A stretch of 54,003 nt of DNA from positions 1 to 54,003 of the forward strand of contig CAYLKD010000007.1 of assembly GCA_964384345.1 (NCBI GenBank), read 5' to 3'. Below are positions 41,201-49,443 of the stretch, in pieces (position 1 is the stretch's first letter; every line of letters begins with the position of its first letter). The DNA comes from JASLCR01 sp964384345 (GTDB lineage Bacteria > Patescibacteriota > Saccharimonadia > Saccharimonadales > Saccharimonadaceae). The notes below the pieces were generated by a model that was not told where the DNA came from, made no database searches, and saw only the letters and a program-made list of their open reading frames with translations. A program made the position numbers and the translations under genes.

Positions 41201-42099
41201 AGAACGGTCAGTGTTAAGCTGCTTGGCTTGATGCCTGCTGCGTGCATGCCTTCAAGTACCTTGAGGCGCTTGAGAAGCTTCTTTTCGCGCTGACCTTTTG
41301 CTGTTAGTACTTCTTCAGCAAGTTGAGCGATAAGTACCGGTAGGTCGATTTCATCAAGCAATGCCTTCAGAGCCGTTCCACCCATACCGACTTCAACGAG
41401 TTCTTCGTATTCTTCTGGTAGTTCTCGGAAATCAGTTTCAGCGATCATAGCACCCTTAACGAGGCTATCGAGCTGTGACTTCTTTAGTGCGTAGCTTTCA
41501 TCAAGATCTTGCATCTCTTTGGTTTGAGCAGCAGCAAGTGCTTTGACGTCTGCTTGCTCTGCTTCGGCTTCTTTTTCGTAGCGGATCTTGATGGCTGCGC
41601 GGCCAGCTTCGGTCTCGGCTTCGAGATCTGCCAGCATTTTGTCGCGCTTATCGGTATCTGCTTTGAGAATGACATATGTCGCAAAGTAAGCAATACGTTC
41701 GAGGTTGCGTACCGTTAGGCCAAGTAGAAGGCTCATCGCGCTTGGTGTACCACGCATGAACCAGATGTGTGCAACTGGAGCTGCAAGGTTAATATGTGCC
41801 ATGCGCTCACGACGTACGATAGACTTGGTGACAAGTTCTCCGTTTTTGTCGATAGCAGCTTCGCGTGAACGAACACCTTTTAGTTTGCTATCATGTGGGT
41901 TGATGTCTTTGACTGGTCCGAAAATTCGTTCACAGAACAATCCATCACGCTCAGGCTTTTGGGTACGGTAGTTGATCGTCTCAGGCTTTGTGACTTCGCC
42001 GTAACTCCACTTGAGGATGTCTTCGGGACTGGCAACAGCCAGACGCACAGCATCAAAGTCAGCGATTCCGTTGTTTTGGGTGGCTACAACTCGTGACAT
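38233..42099 (-). CDS. rpoC: DNA-directed RNA polymerase subunit beta-prime, lacking both zinc sites
   Basis: Catalytic subunit of RNA polymerase. The active-site loop NGFNADYDGDQMAVH places the Mg-binding aspartates at residues 521, 523 and 525 (Tyr replaces the usual Phe at 522), and the bridge/trigger helices are normal. Length 1288. Two structural zinc sites of bacterial beta-prime are missing. The N-terminal four-cysteine cluster is replaced by cysteine-free sequence at residues 65-92, and the second site (usual Cys in EDDCG and in the CxxxxxxCxxC segment) reads EDDAG at 845-848 and STKNLRGIPRKSYG at 913-927. Residues 145-215 form a long charged coiled coil. It follows rpoB by one base. 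Confidence 0.97.
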   Translation of the reverse strand: MSRVVATQNNGIADFDAVRLAVASPEDILKWSYGEVTKPETINYRTQKPERDGLFCERIFGPVKDINPHDSKLKGVRSREAAIDKNGELVTKSIVRRERMAHINLAAPVAHIWFMRGTPSAMSLLLGLTVRNLERIAYFATYVILKADTDKRDKMLADLEAETEAGRAAIKIRYEKEAEAEQADVKALAAAQTKEMQDLDESYALKKSQLDSLVKGAMIAETDFRELPEEYEELVEVGMGGTALKALLDEIDLPVLIAQLAEEVLTAKGQREKKLLKRLKVLEGMHAAGIKPSSLTLTVLPVIPPDLRPMVQLTGGRFATSDLNDLYRRVINRNNRLKKLIDLNAPEVIRRNEMRMLQEAVDALVDNSAARGGRAVNATGGRRRLKSISDMLKGKQGRFRQNLLGKRVDYSGRSVIVVGPKLKINQCGLPKQMALELFKPFVISWLIRGEHAHNIRSATRLIEAGDALVWDALDEVTKGKYVLLNRAPSLHRLSIQAFMPKLVEGKAIQLHPLVANGFNADYDGDQMAVHLPLSDEAQREARELMSSTNNLLKPADGAPVLNIGQDVVLGNYYLTYEKPSAQTDTFKPFSSVYEAEMAYDAKKIQLQTPIRIFAKGAIRETTLGRVFFNEILPEDFPYDNNIQTKKQLKKVLARIFDTYGAEETAATADRMKGQAFRFATIAAVSTGKDDYVNFKEIPEFVAEGDAKTALISEQFGQGLITDDERYSLTVAAWRNVDNNVTDFLKEQLAHMDTSISVMVNSGARGDISNVKLASAMIGIQVDATNREIELPIRSSYKKGLSSLEAFVATRGARKGLIDTALKTADSGYLTRRLVDVSQDVFTVEDDAGDDDGFAILRSESEQTMIDFSNRLFGRYTAEEVKGHIGKDMLITRDVANAIEADSSIDAVRIQSVLSTKNLRGIPRKSYGIDMATGMLVAGAQPVGVIAAQSVGEPGTQLTLRTFHASGVAGGDITQGLPRVEELFEARSPKGQAFISEAAGTVDVWEDGKNYVIQVTPDSGHVERIPLEGRKVAVKAGSNVKAGDVLASAEAGAKPLVAPFDGVVEVAEDTMVIAANASAPLRYEVPGSSQLVVRAGDSVAAGDRLTIGSINLHELMRLKGTEATQRYIINEVLRIYAAQGQDVADKHLEIIVRQMFSRVQVENPGDSSFVTGDIVSKAAVVDANKELVEQGKELVQYTQLLLGITKVSIWSDSWLSAASFQDTTRVLISAATSGRADRLHGLKENVIIGRKIPVGTGARNLMPDQISLDDIDPDYAEDALQEDAERIAQ

Positions 42100-42100
42100 A

Positions 42101-45100
42101 TTACGCCTCCTCCTTTTCTTCTGTTATTTCAAATTCTTCAGCAGTTTCAATTGTCAAACCGTCTTCGTCGAAGTCGACATCATCAGCTTCATCAAGTACC
42201 GATTCGACTTCTTCTTCGTCATCGATCATCATCGATGCATCTGCTGGTACTGATTTATCAGCGGGTCCTGCAACAGCAATGACTTCTTCGGCATCAATAA
42301 CAATCTGACCTTCTTCGTCGTCATCGTCAAGTAAGTCGACGCGGAGTCCAAGTCCTTGGAGCTCTTTGACCAACACGTTGAAAGATTCTGGTAGTTTTGG
42401 CCCAACGATCGCTTCATTTTTGATGATTGATTCGTAGGCTTTTGCACGACCGTACACATCATCGGATTTGATAGTGAGCATTTCCTGCAATGTACTTGCA
42501 GCACCATATGCTTCAAGTGCCCAGACCTCCATCTCTCCGAATCGCTGTCCACCGTTTTGCGCTTTACCACCGAGCGGTTGCTGAGTAACCATCGTGTATG
42601 GACCAGTTGAACGAGCGTGAATCTTATCACTTACCATGTGGTGAAGTTTGATGATATGCATGACACCAACAGTAGTTCGCTCTTCGAATGCATCACCAGT
42701 TCGGCCGTCGTAGAGTTGGCTCTTACCGTCTCGGGCAAGTCCAGCTTTTTCGAGCTCATCTGAGATAACTTCATCTGGCACTCCGTTGAACGGTGGCGTT
42801 GCGACCTTATATCCAAGCGCACGAGCTGCCATACCAAGGTGTGTTTCAAAGATCTGTCCGATGTTCATACGACTTGGCACACCGAGAGGGTTCAGCACGA
42901 CGTCAACTGCAGTCCCGTCTTCCATGAATGGCATGTCTTCAACTGGAAGGATTCGAGCGACAACACCTTTGTTACCGTGTCGTCCAGCAAGTTTGTCACC
43001 AACTGAGATCTTGCGTAGCTGTGCGACATAGATCTGAATCTGCATCAACACGCCAGCTTTGAGCTCGTGGCCATTTTCGCGTGAGAAAATCTTCACGCCA
43101 ACTACTTTACCACCACCAGCGTTGTTCATACGCTGTGAGGTGTCACGAACGTCTTTGGCTTTTTCACCAAAAATAGCGCGCAGCAGTCGCTCTTCGCTTG
43201 AAAGCTCTTGCTCACCTTTTGGTGTAATTTTACCGACGAGTACATCGCCAGATTTAACCTCTGATCCGATCTGAACAATACCGTTTTCGTCGAGGTGACG
43301 TAGCGATTCTTCAGACACATTAGGGATGTCTCGGGTAACGATTTCTGGACCAAGCTTCGTTTCACGAACTTCCACACTGTAGTCCTTGATGTTGATACTC
43401 GTCAGCGAGTCGTCTTTCACGAGTCGATCAGAAAGCACAATCGCGTCGTCCATGTTGTAACCTTGCCATGGCATGAATGCAACAGTTAAATCACGGCCGA
43501 GGGCAAGTTCGCCATCTGCGATCGACGCACCTTCTATCAACGTGTCGCCTTTTTGGACTTTTTGACCACGGAGTACACGGACCTTTTGGTTGATCGAACG
43601 ATCATCGTTCGACTTCGTAAAGTGAATGACTTCGTAAACTTTCGTACCTGATTTGTACTTGACGTGTACTTCGTCACCGTCTGCACGGACAACTTCACCG
43701 TTTTCTTCGGCAACAATCAGCTGGCTGGTATTTTGAGCAATAACTGCTTCAACACCAGTTCCGACGGTTGGCGCTTCAGGCGTCAAGAGTGGAACAGCTT
43801 GTTTCTGCATGTTTGAACCGGTCAATGATCGGTCAATACGGTTTTTCTCAATGAATGGGACAAGTGAAGCAGTCGAACCGAGAATTTGTTTTGTTGCTGC
43901 ATCCATGAATGTAACTTCTGATGAGTCAACTTCCTCAGGAAGGAGTCCGTTACGTGCTGAAACACGTTCGGCGACGAAGCGGTTGTCCTTGTCAAGTTTT
44001 GCACCTGCATCGGCAATGACTTCAGTAATTTCTTGTGATGCATCAAGATACACTACTTCGTCAGTTACTTTACCTTTGTTGACACGCAGGTATGGCGTCT
44101 CGACGAATCCGTATTCATTCACACGTGCATAAGACGCTAAGTTGAGTACGAGTCCAATGTTGGCACCCTCTGGAGTTTCCACAGAACAGAGTCGGCCATA
44201 GTGAGTTGGGTGGGCATCACGGACGTCAAATCCAGCGCGCTCCCTCGAAAGACCGCCAGGACCCATAGAGCTGAGGCGGCGTTTGTGTGATAGCTCTGAT
44301 AGAGGATTCACTTCGTCCATAAGCTGGCTGAGCTGTGAACTTGCGAAGAACTCACGTACCGCAGCCACAACTGGCCGTGCGTTTATAAGCTGGCTTGGGC
44401 TAACTGTTTCGATGTCAGACATGCTCATACGGTCCATAGCATTACGCTGCATACGGAGCATACCGACACGGAATTGACGAGCAACAAGTTCACCGACTAG
44501 TTTGACACGTCGGTTTGACAATGCGTCAATATCATCTGCAGGTTCTTGGGTGTTATTAAGACGGATGATCTCAGATACGATTGCAACAAGGTCAGTCATT
44601 TGGAAAACACGGTTCTCGGCAGTGTTGGCGACATCGAGTCCGAGGCGTTGGTTAAGCTTATAGCGACCAACACGTGAGTAATCAAATCGTTTGAAATCAA
44701 AGAACATGCGTTCAATCATTTGTCGGGCGTTATCGACAGTTGCAAGGTCACCTGGTCGGAGGCGGCGGTACACTTCGATGAGAGCTTCGTTTGACCCACG
44801 CGCAGTATCTTTTTCGAGAGTTGCTTCGATGTGGCGAATGTCACCTGTATCAACTGATTCAAAAAGCGCTTTGATCTCTGAAGTCTTGCTATGACCGAGG
44901 GCACGCAGCAGTGTTGTAACCGGTATTTTACGGCGTCGGTCAATTTTTACAAAAATTGCGCCGTTGGCTGCAGTTTCAAATTCGAGCCATGCACCACGAC
45001 CTGGAATAAGTTTTGCGCCATAGACATTTCGTCCCGCAGCAGTATCAGCGGTAAAGAAAATCCCAGCACTTCGAATAAGTTGCGAAACAACGACACGCTC

Positions 45101-45484
45101 AGTACCGTTGATGATGAATGTACCGCGGTTGGTCATCCATGGGTAATCACCGAGATAAATATCTTGTTCCTTAACTTCACCGGTAACTTTATTCGTCAGT
45201 TCGACCGTTGCATGCAGCGGTGCGTCAAACGTAATATTGTTTTCTTTTGCATACTTCTCAGAATTTTTCGGCTCTTGGAATTCATATTTTCCAAAACGAA
45301 GCTCAAGTTTCTGTCCAGTATAGTCCTCAATCGGGTTAAGCTCCGCGAAGATTTCGCCGAGTCCTGTTTCGATGAATTCTTGCCAACTGTCCTTTTGGTG
45401 GGCAATGAGATTTGGTAGAGGTAATGCCGTGTCGTCTTTAGTAAAGAAGACTCGCTTACCTTGGGTTTGCTTTGGTGTCGCCAC
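42101..45484 (-). CDS. rpoB: DNA-directed RNA polymerase subunit beta
   Basis: Second large catalytic subunit. The rifampicin-binding region (SQLSQLMDEVNPLSE, SHKRRLSSMGPGGLSRE) keeps the residues expected of a sensitive enzyme, apart from Leu for Phe and Met for Leu at secondary positions. RHGNKGVVARILPVEDMPFM and GGKAQNGGQRFGEMEVWALE near the C-terminus are standard. I set the start at GTG 45482-45484 (AGGAG eight bases upstream) rather than the ATG six codons earlier. About 1127 residues, with an acidic C-terminal tail of about 70 residues beyond the conserved core. Confidence 0.97.
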   Translation of the reverse strand: MATPKQTQGKRVFFTKDDTALPLPNLIAHQKDSWQEFIETGLGEIFAELNPIEDYTGQKLELRFGKYEFQEPKNSEKYAKENNITFDAPLHATVELTNKVTGEVKEQDIYLGDYPWMTNRGTFIINGTERVVVSQLIRSAGIFFTADTAAGRNVYGAKLIPGRGAWLEFETAANGAIFVKIDRRRKIPVTTLLRALGHSKTSEIKALFESVDTGDIRHIEATLEKDTARGSNEALIEVYRRLRPGDLATVDNARQMIERMFFDFKRFDYSRVGRYKLNQRLGLDVANTAENRVFQMTDLVAIVSEIIRLNNTQEPADDIDALSNRRVKLVGELVARQFRVGMLRMQRNAMDRMSMSDIETVSPSQLINARPVVAAVREFFASSQLSQLMDEVNPLSELSHKRRLSSMGPGGLSRERAGFDVRDAHPTHYGRLCSVETPEGANIGLVLNLASYARVNEYGFVETPYLRVNKGKVTDEVVYLDASQEITEVIADAGAKLDKDNRFVAERVSARNGLLPEEVDSSEVTFMDAATKQILGSTASLVPFIEKNRIDRSLTGSNMQKQAVPLLTPEAPTVGTGVEAVIAQNTSQLIVAEENGEVVRADGDEVHVKYKSGTKVYEVIHFTKSNDDRSINQKVRVLRGQKVQKGDTLIEGASIADGELALGRDLTVAFMPWQGYNMDDAIVLSDRLVKDDSLTSINIKDYSVEVRETKLGPEIVTRDIPNVSEESLRHLDENGIVQIGSEVKSGDVLVGKITPKGEQELSSEERLLRAIFGEKAKDVRDTSQRMNNAGGGKVVGVKIFSRENGHELKAGVLMQIQIYVAQLRKISVGDKLAGRHGNKGVVARILPVEDMPFMEDGTAVDVVLNPLGVPSRMNIGQIFETHLGMAARALGYKVATPPFNGVPDEVISDELEKAGLARDGKSQLYDGRTGDAFEERTTVGVMHIIKLHHMVSDKIHARSTGPYTMVTQQPLGGKAQNGGQRFGEMEVWALEAYGAASTLQEMLTIKSDDVYGRAKAYESIIKNEAIVGPKLPESFNVLVKELQGLGLRVDLLDDDDEEGQIVIDAEEVIAVAGPADKSVPADASMMIDDEEEVESVLDEADDVDFDEDGLTIETAEEFEITEEKEEA

Positions 45485-45566
45485 GCTGCACGCTCCTCGC
45501 ATTGAATTGTTTTAGTAACCGGCGCCGAAGGTTTATCTAAGCTGAATTATTGAGAATGGTTTATAA

Positions 45567-45599
45567 CACGCAAAAACGCCTCGCCAAATGGCGTGCGTG
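45567..45599 (-). terminator. Attenuator-like hairpin in the rpoB leader
   Basis: On the minus strand, CACGC-ACGCC pairs with GGCGT and GCGTG; an ACGCC(9)GGCGT stem is immediately followed by TTTTTGCG. It lies within the roughly 147-base rpoB leader and could terminate some transcripts or serve as the binding site of a regulator. Confidence 0.5.
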
Positions 45600-45637
45600 T
45601 ATAATTCACCCAGCTTATGCAATCTTCATTACATCTT

Positions 45638-45666
45638 ATTATGAAGAGTTAGCTCGTGTATGTCAA
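45638..45666 (-). promoter_or_regulatory. Promoter of rpoB-rpoC
   Basis: On the minus strand, TTGACA (45666-45661), 17 bp, CATAAT (45643-45638). It overlaps the end of the clpP 3' region, so rpoBC are not joined to a rplJL operon here. Confidence 0.75.
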
Positions 45667-45681
45667 TGCTAATCTAGAGTA

Positions 45682-46278
45682 TTAAATTGATTTAATGACT
45701 TTATCGGCAACACCGTATTTCACAGCTTCCGTGGCATCCATCCACATATCGCGTTCCATGTCTGTCATAACTTTCGACAGCTTTTGACCGGTGTTAGCTG
45801 CCACCACTTTTGAAAGTAATTCTTTGATGCGGAGCGTCTCGCGTAAACTGATCTCCATATCTGTTACCATACCTTGTGTACCTGAAGATGGTTGATGAAT
45901 CATGACTCGTGAACTTGGCAGCAAGAACCGCTTCCCTTTTGCACCAGAGCTGAGTAAGAATGCACCCATGCTCGCTTGCAGGCCAATACCATACGTTGCA
46001 ACATCAGGTTTGATAAAATTCATTGTGTCATAGATTGCGAGGCCGTCATAGACGCTACCACCAGGGCTATTGATGTACAAAGCAATGTCGGCGCTCGGGT
46101 CTTCGTTTGCTAGATGCAGTAGCTGTGCGACAACAACATTGGCCGTATGCTCGTTAACATCTTCACCGAGGAAAATAATTCGGTCTTCAAGGAGCCGAGA
46201 GTAAATGTCATAGCCGCGTTCACCATCGCGCGTCTTGACAATAACATTGGGGACTAGGTAATTTGCTGGTCTGTTCAT
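45682..46278 (-). CDS. clpP: ATP-dependent Clp protease proteolytic subunit
   Basis: Serine peptidase forming the tetradecameric barrel that degrades proteins unfolded by ClpX or ClpC. The catalytic Ser lies in GLQASMGAFLLSSG, the His in RVMIHQP and the Asp in DMERDMWMDATEA. Length 198 from ATG 46276-46278, which sits seven bases after the -10; longer frames run into the promoter. No Shine-Dalgarno is present, so the mRNA is probably leaderless. The promoter overlaps a CIRCE-like operator, suggesting heat-shock control by HrcA. Confidence 0.95.
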   Translation of the reverse strand: MNRPANYLVPNVIVKTRDGERGYDIYSRLLEDRIIFLGEDVNEHTANVVVAQLLHLANEDPSADIALYINSPGGSVYDGLAIYDTMNFIKPDVATYGIGLQASMGAFLLSSGAKGKRFLLPSSRVMIHQPSSGTQGMVTDMEISLRETLRIKELLSKVVAANTGQKLSKVMTDMERDMWMDATEAVKYGVADKVIKSI

Positions 46279-46285
46279 AGTACTA

Positions 46286-46326
46286 ATTATACACGTACAT
46301 TGGCACTCGTGCAATGAGAGTGCTAG
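46286..46326 (-). promoter_or_regulatory. clpP promoter with CIRCE-like HrcA operator
   Basis: -35 TTGCAC (46314-46309), 17 bp, -10 TATAAT (46291-46286) on the minus strand. Around the -35 is TTGGCACTC-N9-GAGTGCTAG (46300-46326), matching the CIRCE consensus TTAGCACTC-N9-GAGTGCTAA at 16 of 18 positions with the exact 9-base spacer. The -35 lies within the spacer, so bound HrcA would block polymerase. Confidence 0.85.
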
Positions 46327-46327
46327 T

Positions 46328-46720
46328 CTATTTGGCGCGGCAACTGTCTATTGTAAATGTACCCTCGGACGGATCATAGGATGTCGTAGCAGCCAGTTGT
46401 TGACCATCTGGCAGCCTGAAAGTTTGGACACCTTGCCATCCCGGTGCATGTAGCTCGAAGGTTGTTGTCTCGTCGCCATGTGGATCTCCGGTGATCATCT
46501 TTTCTGGTGTCGTCATAGCAAACGTTATTTTCTCAGGAGCTTCTTTTAAAACAACAAGCATCATAGTGACCTGACCAACTAGTGTCGATGTTATAGCTCC
46601 AATTTCGTACGTATGAGCACATGACTCAGACACATCAGTTGTTCCCTGTTCTTGAGATGATACTGCAGCCGTTGTACAGCCTGTCAGCAGTTCGGTAGCC
46701 AACAACGTTCCAGCAAGCAT
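46328..46720 (-). CDS. Small putative lipoprotein
   Basis: Secreted lipoprotein of unknown function (130 residues). An N-terminal signal MLAGTLLATELLTGC carries a lipobox (LLTGC), so the mature protein would start at Cys15. The rest is polar and Thr-rich with no known domain; two further Cys (SCAHTYE and DSCRAK) could form a disulfide. ATG 46720 has GAGGA six bases upstream and is preferred over ATG 46735. It follows tig closely and is probably cotranscribed with it. Confidence 0.65.
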   Translation of the reverse strand: MLAGTLLATELLTGCTTAAVSSQEQGTTDVSESCAHTYEIGAITSTLVGQVTMMLVVLKEAPEKITFAMTTPEKMITGDPHGDETTTFELHAPGWQGVQTFRLPDGQQLAATTSYDPSEGTFTIDSCRAK

Positions 46721-46739
46721 ATTACGTCCTCTCATAGTG

Positions 46740-48029
46740 CTAGTCGTTGTGAGTCACGAGAGCATCGACAGTTTTTTCTGTCAAAAGTCGGTTGCGTAAA
46801 TCTCGCTGCACTTCAGGTTCATCAAACCGTTTGACGAGCTCAGGGTTGTTCGAATACTGCGCTTTGTAGCGATCAGTGAACTCGTGCATCTCGTCGTCTG
46901 TTGCTTCGATCTTTAGTTCTTTTGAAAGTTCGGCAAGGACGAGTCCTGCTTGGACTCTTTTTTCCGCCGCTGGTAGGACTTCTTTTTCGAGCCATTCTTC
47001 CTTACTTTTCATACCCTGTGCACTGACATATTGATCTATTGTCATGCCTTGATACATTAAGTTTTGGGTCATATCTTGCTCGATACTCTGGGCTTGGTCG
47101 TCTATTAATACTTTTGGTGCAGCAACATTGCTGACTTCGACGAGTTTTGTAACTAATGCGTCTTTACGAGCATCGAGGGCTTCTTTTTCTTTTTGGACTT
47201 GGATATCAGCTTTGATGCGTTGACGTAGATCTTTGAGGGTTTTTACATCTTCATAACCTGCATTTTTTGCAAAACTGTCGTCAAGTTCAGGAAGCACTTT
47301 TTCTTGTACTTTGTTAAGGGTCGTCTCAAACACGACATCTGCGCCAGCTAATTCTGCGGCGTGGTATTCAGCTGGAAATGTCAGCGCGAGATCTTTTGAC
47401 TCACCGGCTTTCATACCGACAAGACCTTCTTCAAAGCCAGGAATGAATGAGTTTGAACCGATTTCTAAAGAATGATTTTTAGCAGTACCGCCCTCAAATG
47501 CGACGCCATCTTTTTTGCCGATAAAGTTTATTACGACGGTATCGCCATTTTTTGCGGCCCGCGCAACGTCTTTGGTTTCAGCTGTGCCTGAACGCAGTCG
47601 TTCTATGACAGCATCGACGTCAGCGTCGCTTACGACTACCTTCTCTGCCTTCACGCCGAGTTTTGAATAATTACCAAGTTTGATTTTTGGCACTACATCA
47701 ACCGTAGCAGTAAATTCGAGTTCGCTACCGGGAACAAATTTTGTTATGGCAACTTCTGGACGGGCTAACGCCTGAATATTTTCAGTAACAAATGCTTCTG
47801 CAACTGCTTTTGAAAGCGCGTTATCGACGGTCTGTTCTGCGAGTTGATTTGGGTCTACATACTTCGCGGCAACTGTAACGGGGACTTTCCCTTTGCGGAA
47901 GCCTGGAGCTTTGATAGTGCGTGAGAGTTTGGTGAGCGCAACTTGTTCGGCTGCGAGAAGTGCTTCTTTGTCGACTGCGATGGTGAGCTCGACGGATGTG
48001 TCTGATAGATATTTTACCAATGTTTTCAT
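46740..48029 (-). CDS. tig: Trigger factor
   Basis: Ribosome-bound chaperone with peptidyl-prolyl isomerase activity. The N-terminal ribosome-binding domain contains GFRKGKVP, the signature docking on L23; the FKBP-like domain spans about residues 160-250 (NGDTVVINFIGKKDGVAFEGG); the C-terminal arms are helical. Length 429, near E. coli (432). An extended -10 (TGTTATACT) and AGGAT precede the ATG. It shares the neighbourhood with clpP, as in many bacteria, but with separate promoters. Confidence 0.96.
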   Translation of the reverse strand: MKTLVKYLSDTSVELTIAVDKEALLAAEQVALTKLSRTIKAPGFRKGKVPVTVAAKYVDPNQLAEQTVDNALSKAVAEAFVTENIQALARPEVAITKFVPGSELEFTATVDVVPKIKLGNYSKLGVKAEKVVVSDADVDAVIERLRSGTAETKDVARAAKNGDTVVINFIGKKDGVAFEGGTAKNHSLEIGSNSFIPGFEEGLVGMKAGESKDLALTFPAEYHAAELAGADVVFETTLNKVQEKVLPELDDSFAKNAGYEDVKTLKDLRQRIKADIQVQKEKEALDARKDALVTKLVEVSNVAAPKVLIDDQAQSIEQDMTQNLMYQGMTIDQYVSAQGMKSKEEWLEKEVLPAAEKRVQAGLVLAELSKELKIEATDDEMHEFTDRYKAQYSNNPELVKRFDEPEVQRDLRNRLLTEKTVDALVTHND

Positions 48030-48057
48030 ACTAGTATCCTAGTATAACAGAGAAGAA

Positions 48058-49407
48058 CTAGTCCAACAAATCTTCGAGAACGTCTCGTTTTGAGCGCCGC
48101 TGATCTTTTACTGCAGTCACTACACGCTCAAAACTTAGCTTTTGCTCCTCTGAAGAACTCGTATCTTTAAAAGGGTATACTTCGTTTGCTAATTCATCCT
48201 CACCAACAAATATCATATACGGGATAGATTTTTTCACCGCAGTCTTTATTTGTTTATCAATTTTGCGGTTAGAGATGTCTAGCTCGACTGTAACTCCCTC
48301 TTCGCGAAGGCGATTTGCAAGCGCAGCTGCTCGATCAATTACCGCTTCTCCGAGCGTAATAATGTAGAGTTCGGTGGTTGAATGAAGCTCAGGAAGTAAT
48401 TTATGTGATGTCAAAAATAGCTCAGTTGTAGTTAAACCGGGTGCCATACCAACAGCCGAAATTGGCTCGGCTCCAAACAGACCGACAAGTCCATCGTATC
48501 GACCCCCGCCAAATAGTGAGCGGTTATTCTCAGGATCGGTGTCAAAGAATTCGAATACGGTTCCCGTGTAGTAATCAAGTCCGCGCATAAGTGTAATGTC
48601 AAATTCTGCATTCGCAACACCGGCAGCTTTTAATAGACGGAATAGTTCGTGAAGCTGCTGCATTTGTTCGCTGTCACGAAATTCTGCAGGAAGATTTTCA
48701 AACGACTTCGCTACAAGAAGTTTCGAAATTTTGTTCAAGCCTTCTGGCGCATTAGATTCGCCGAAAATATCTATCGCTTGGTCGCGAAATTCTTCATTCG
48801 TAATTTTGTTTTTGCGATCAAACAGTTTCATCATCAGCTGGGACTGAATTTCGTCCAGTCCTAAATATTCGCGCATCATTACATCGATTACGCGCCGATC
48901 ATTGATCTTGATGACAAACATATCACTTGTGGCTCCGAAGTTTTTGAGCATCGTTGCACCATAAGCAACGATTTCTGCTTCTGCTCGAATAGAATCTATC
49001 CCAAATATATCAATATTAAGCTGCCAAAATTCACGTTCACGGCCTCGTTGCGGTCGCTCATAACGCATAAAATTCGCTATACTAAACAGCCTAGCCGGAT
49101 ATGCCAATTCCTGGCGACGCGCTGCAACCATTCGTGAAATGCTTGGTGTCATCTCTGGACGAATTGCGACTTGGCGGTCGCCTCGATCAATAAAACTGTA
49201 TGTCTGCTCATTCGCCAGCTCATTACCGCTTTTTGCCGCGTATACTTCAAGTGGTTCAAGTAATGGCGCCCCGTACTCTTCATAGCCAAACCGTTGAGCA
49301 GAAGATCGCCACATATCAAAAATGTAATTTTGTATGCGTTTGTCTTCTGGATAGTAGTCGCGAGCGCCTTTATACGTTTGACTTGATAGTGAACTCATTG
49401 ATGACAT
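48058..49407 (-). CDS. hisS: Histidine--tRNA ligase
   Basis: Class II synthetase charging tRNA-His. Motif 2 reads RYERPQRGREREFWQLNIDI, the histidine-binding loop GLDYYTGTVFE is present, motif 3 is FGGGRYDGLVGLFG, and a C-terminal anticodon-binding domain spans about residues 350-430. Length 449 from ATG 49405-49407; a TTG start nine codons earlier is less likely. No Shine-Dalgarno is evident. Confidence 0.94.
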   Translation of the reverse strand: MSSMSSLSSQTYKGARDYYPEDKRIQNYIFDMWRSSAQRFGYEEYGAPLLEPLEVYAAKSGNELANEQTYSFIDRGDRQVAIRPEMTPSISRMVAARRQELAYPARLFSIANFMRYERPQRGREREFWQLNIDIFGIDSIRAEAEIVAYGATMLKNFGATSDMFVIKINDRRVIDVMMREYLGLDEIQSQLMMKLFDRKNKITNEEFRDQAIDIFGESNAPEGLNKISKLLVAKSFENLPAEFRDSEQMQQLHELFRLLKAAGVANAEFDITLMRGLDYYTGTVFEFFDTDPENNRSLFGGGRYDGLVGLFGAEPISAVGMAPGLTTTELFLTSHKLLPELHSTTELYIITLGEAVIDRAAALANRLREEGVTVELDISNRKIDKQIKTAVKKSIPYMIFVGEDELANEVYPFKDTSSSEEQKLSFERVVTAVKDQRRSKRDVLEDLLD

Positions 49408-49443
49408 TTTCACATTTTTATTGATATATTGCAAGCACGAGCA

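Noticed and set aside
42100..45500. Rifampicin-resistance change in rpoB
   Set aside because: The main resistance positions of the cluster (Asp, His, Ser) carry the usual residues; only minor substitutions differ.
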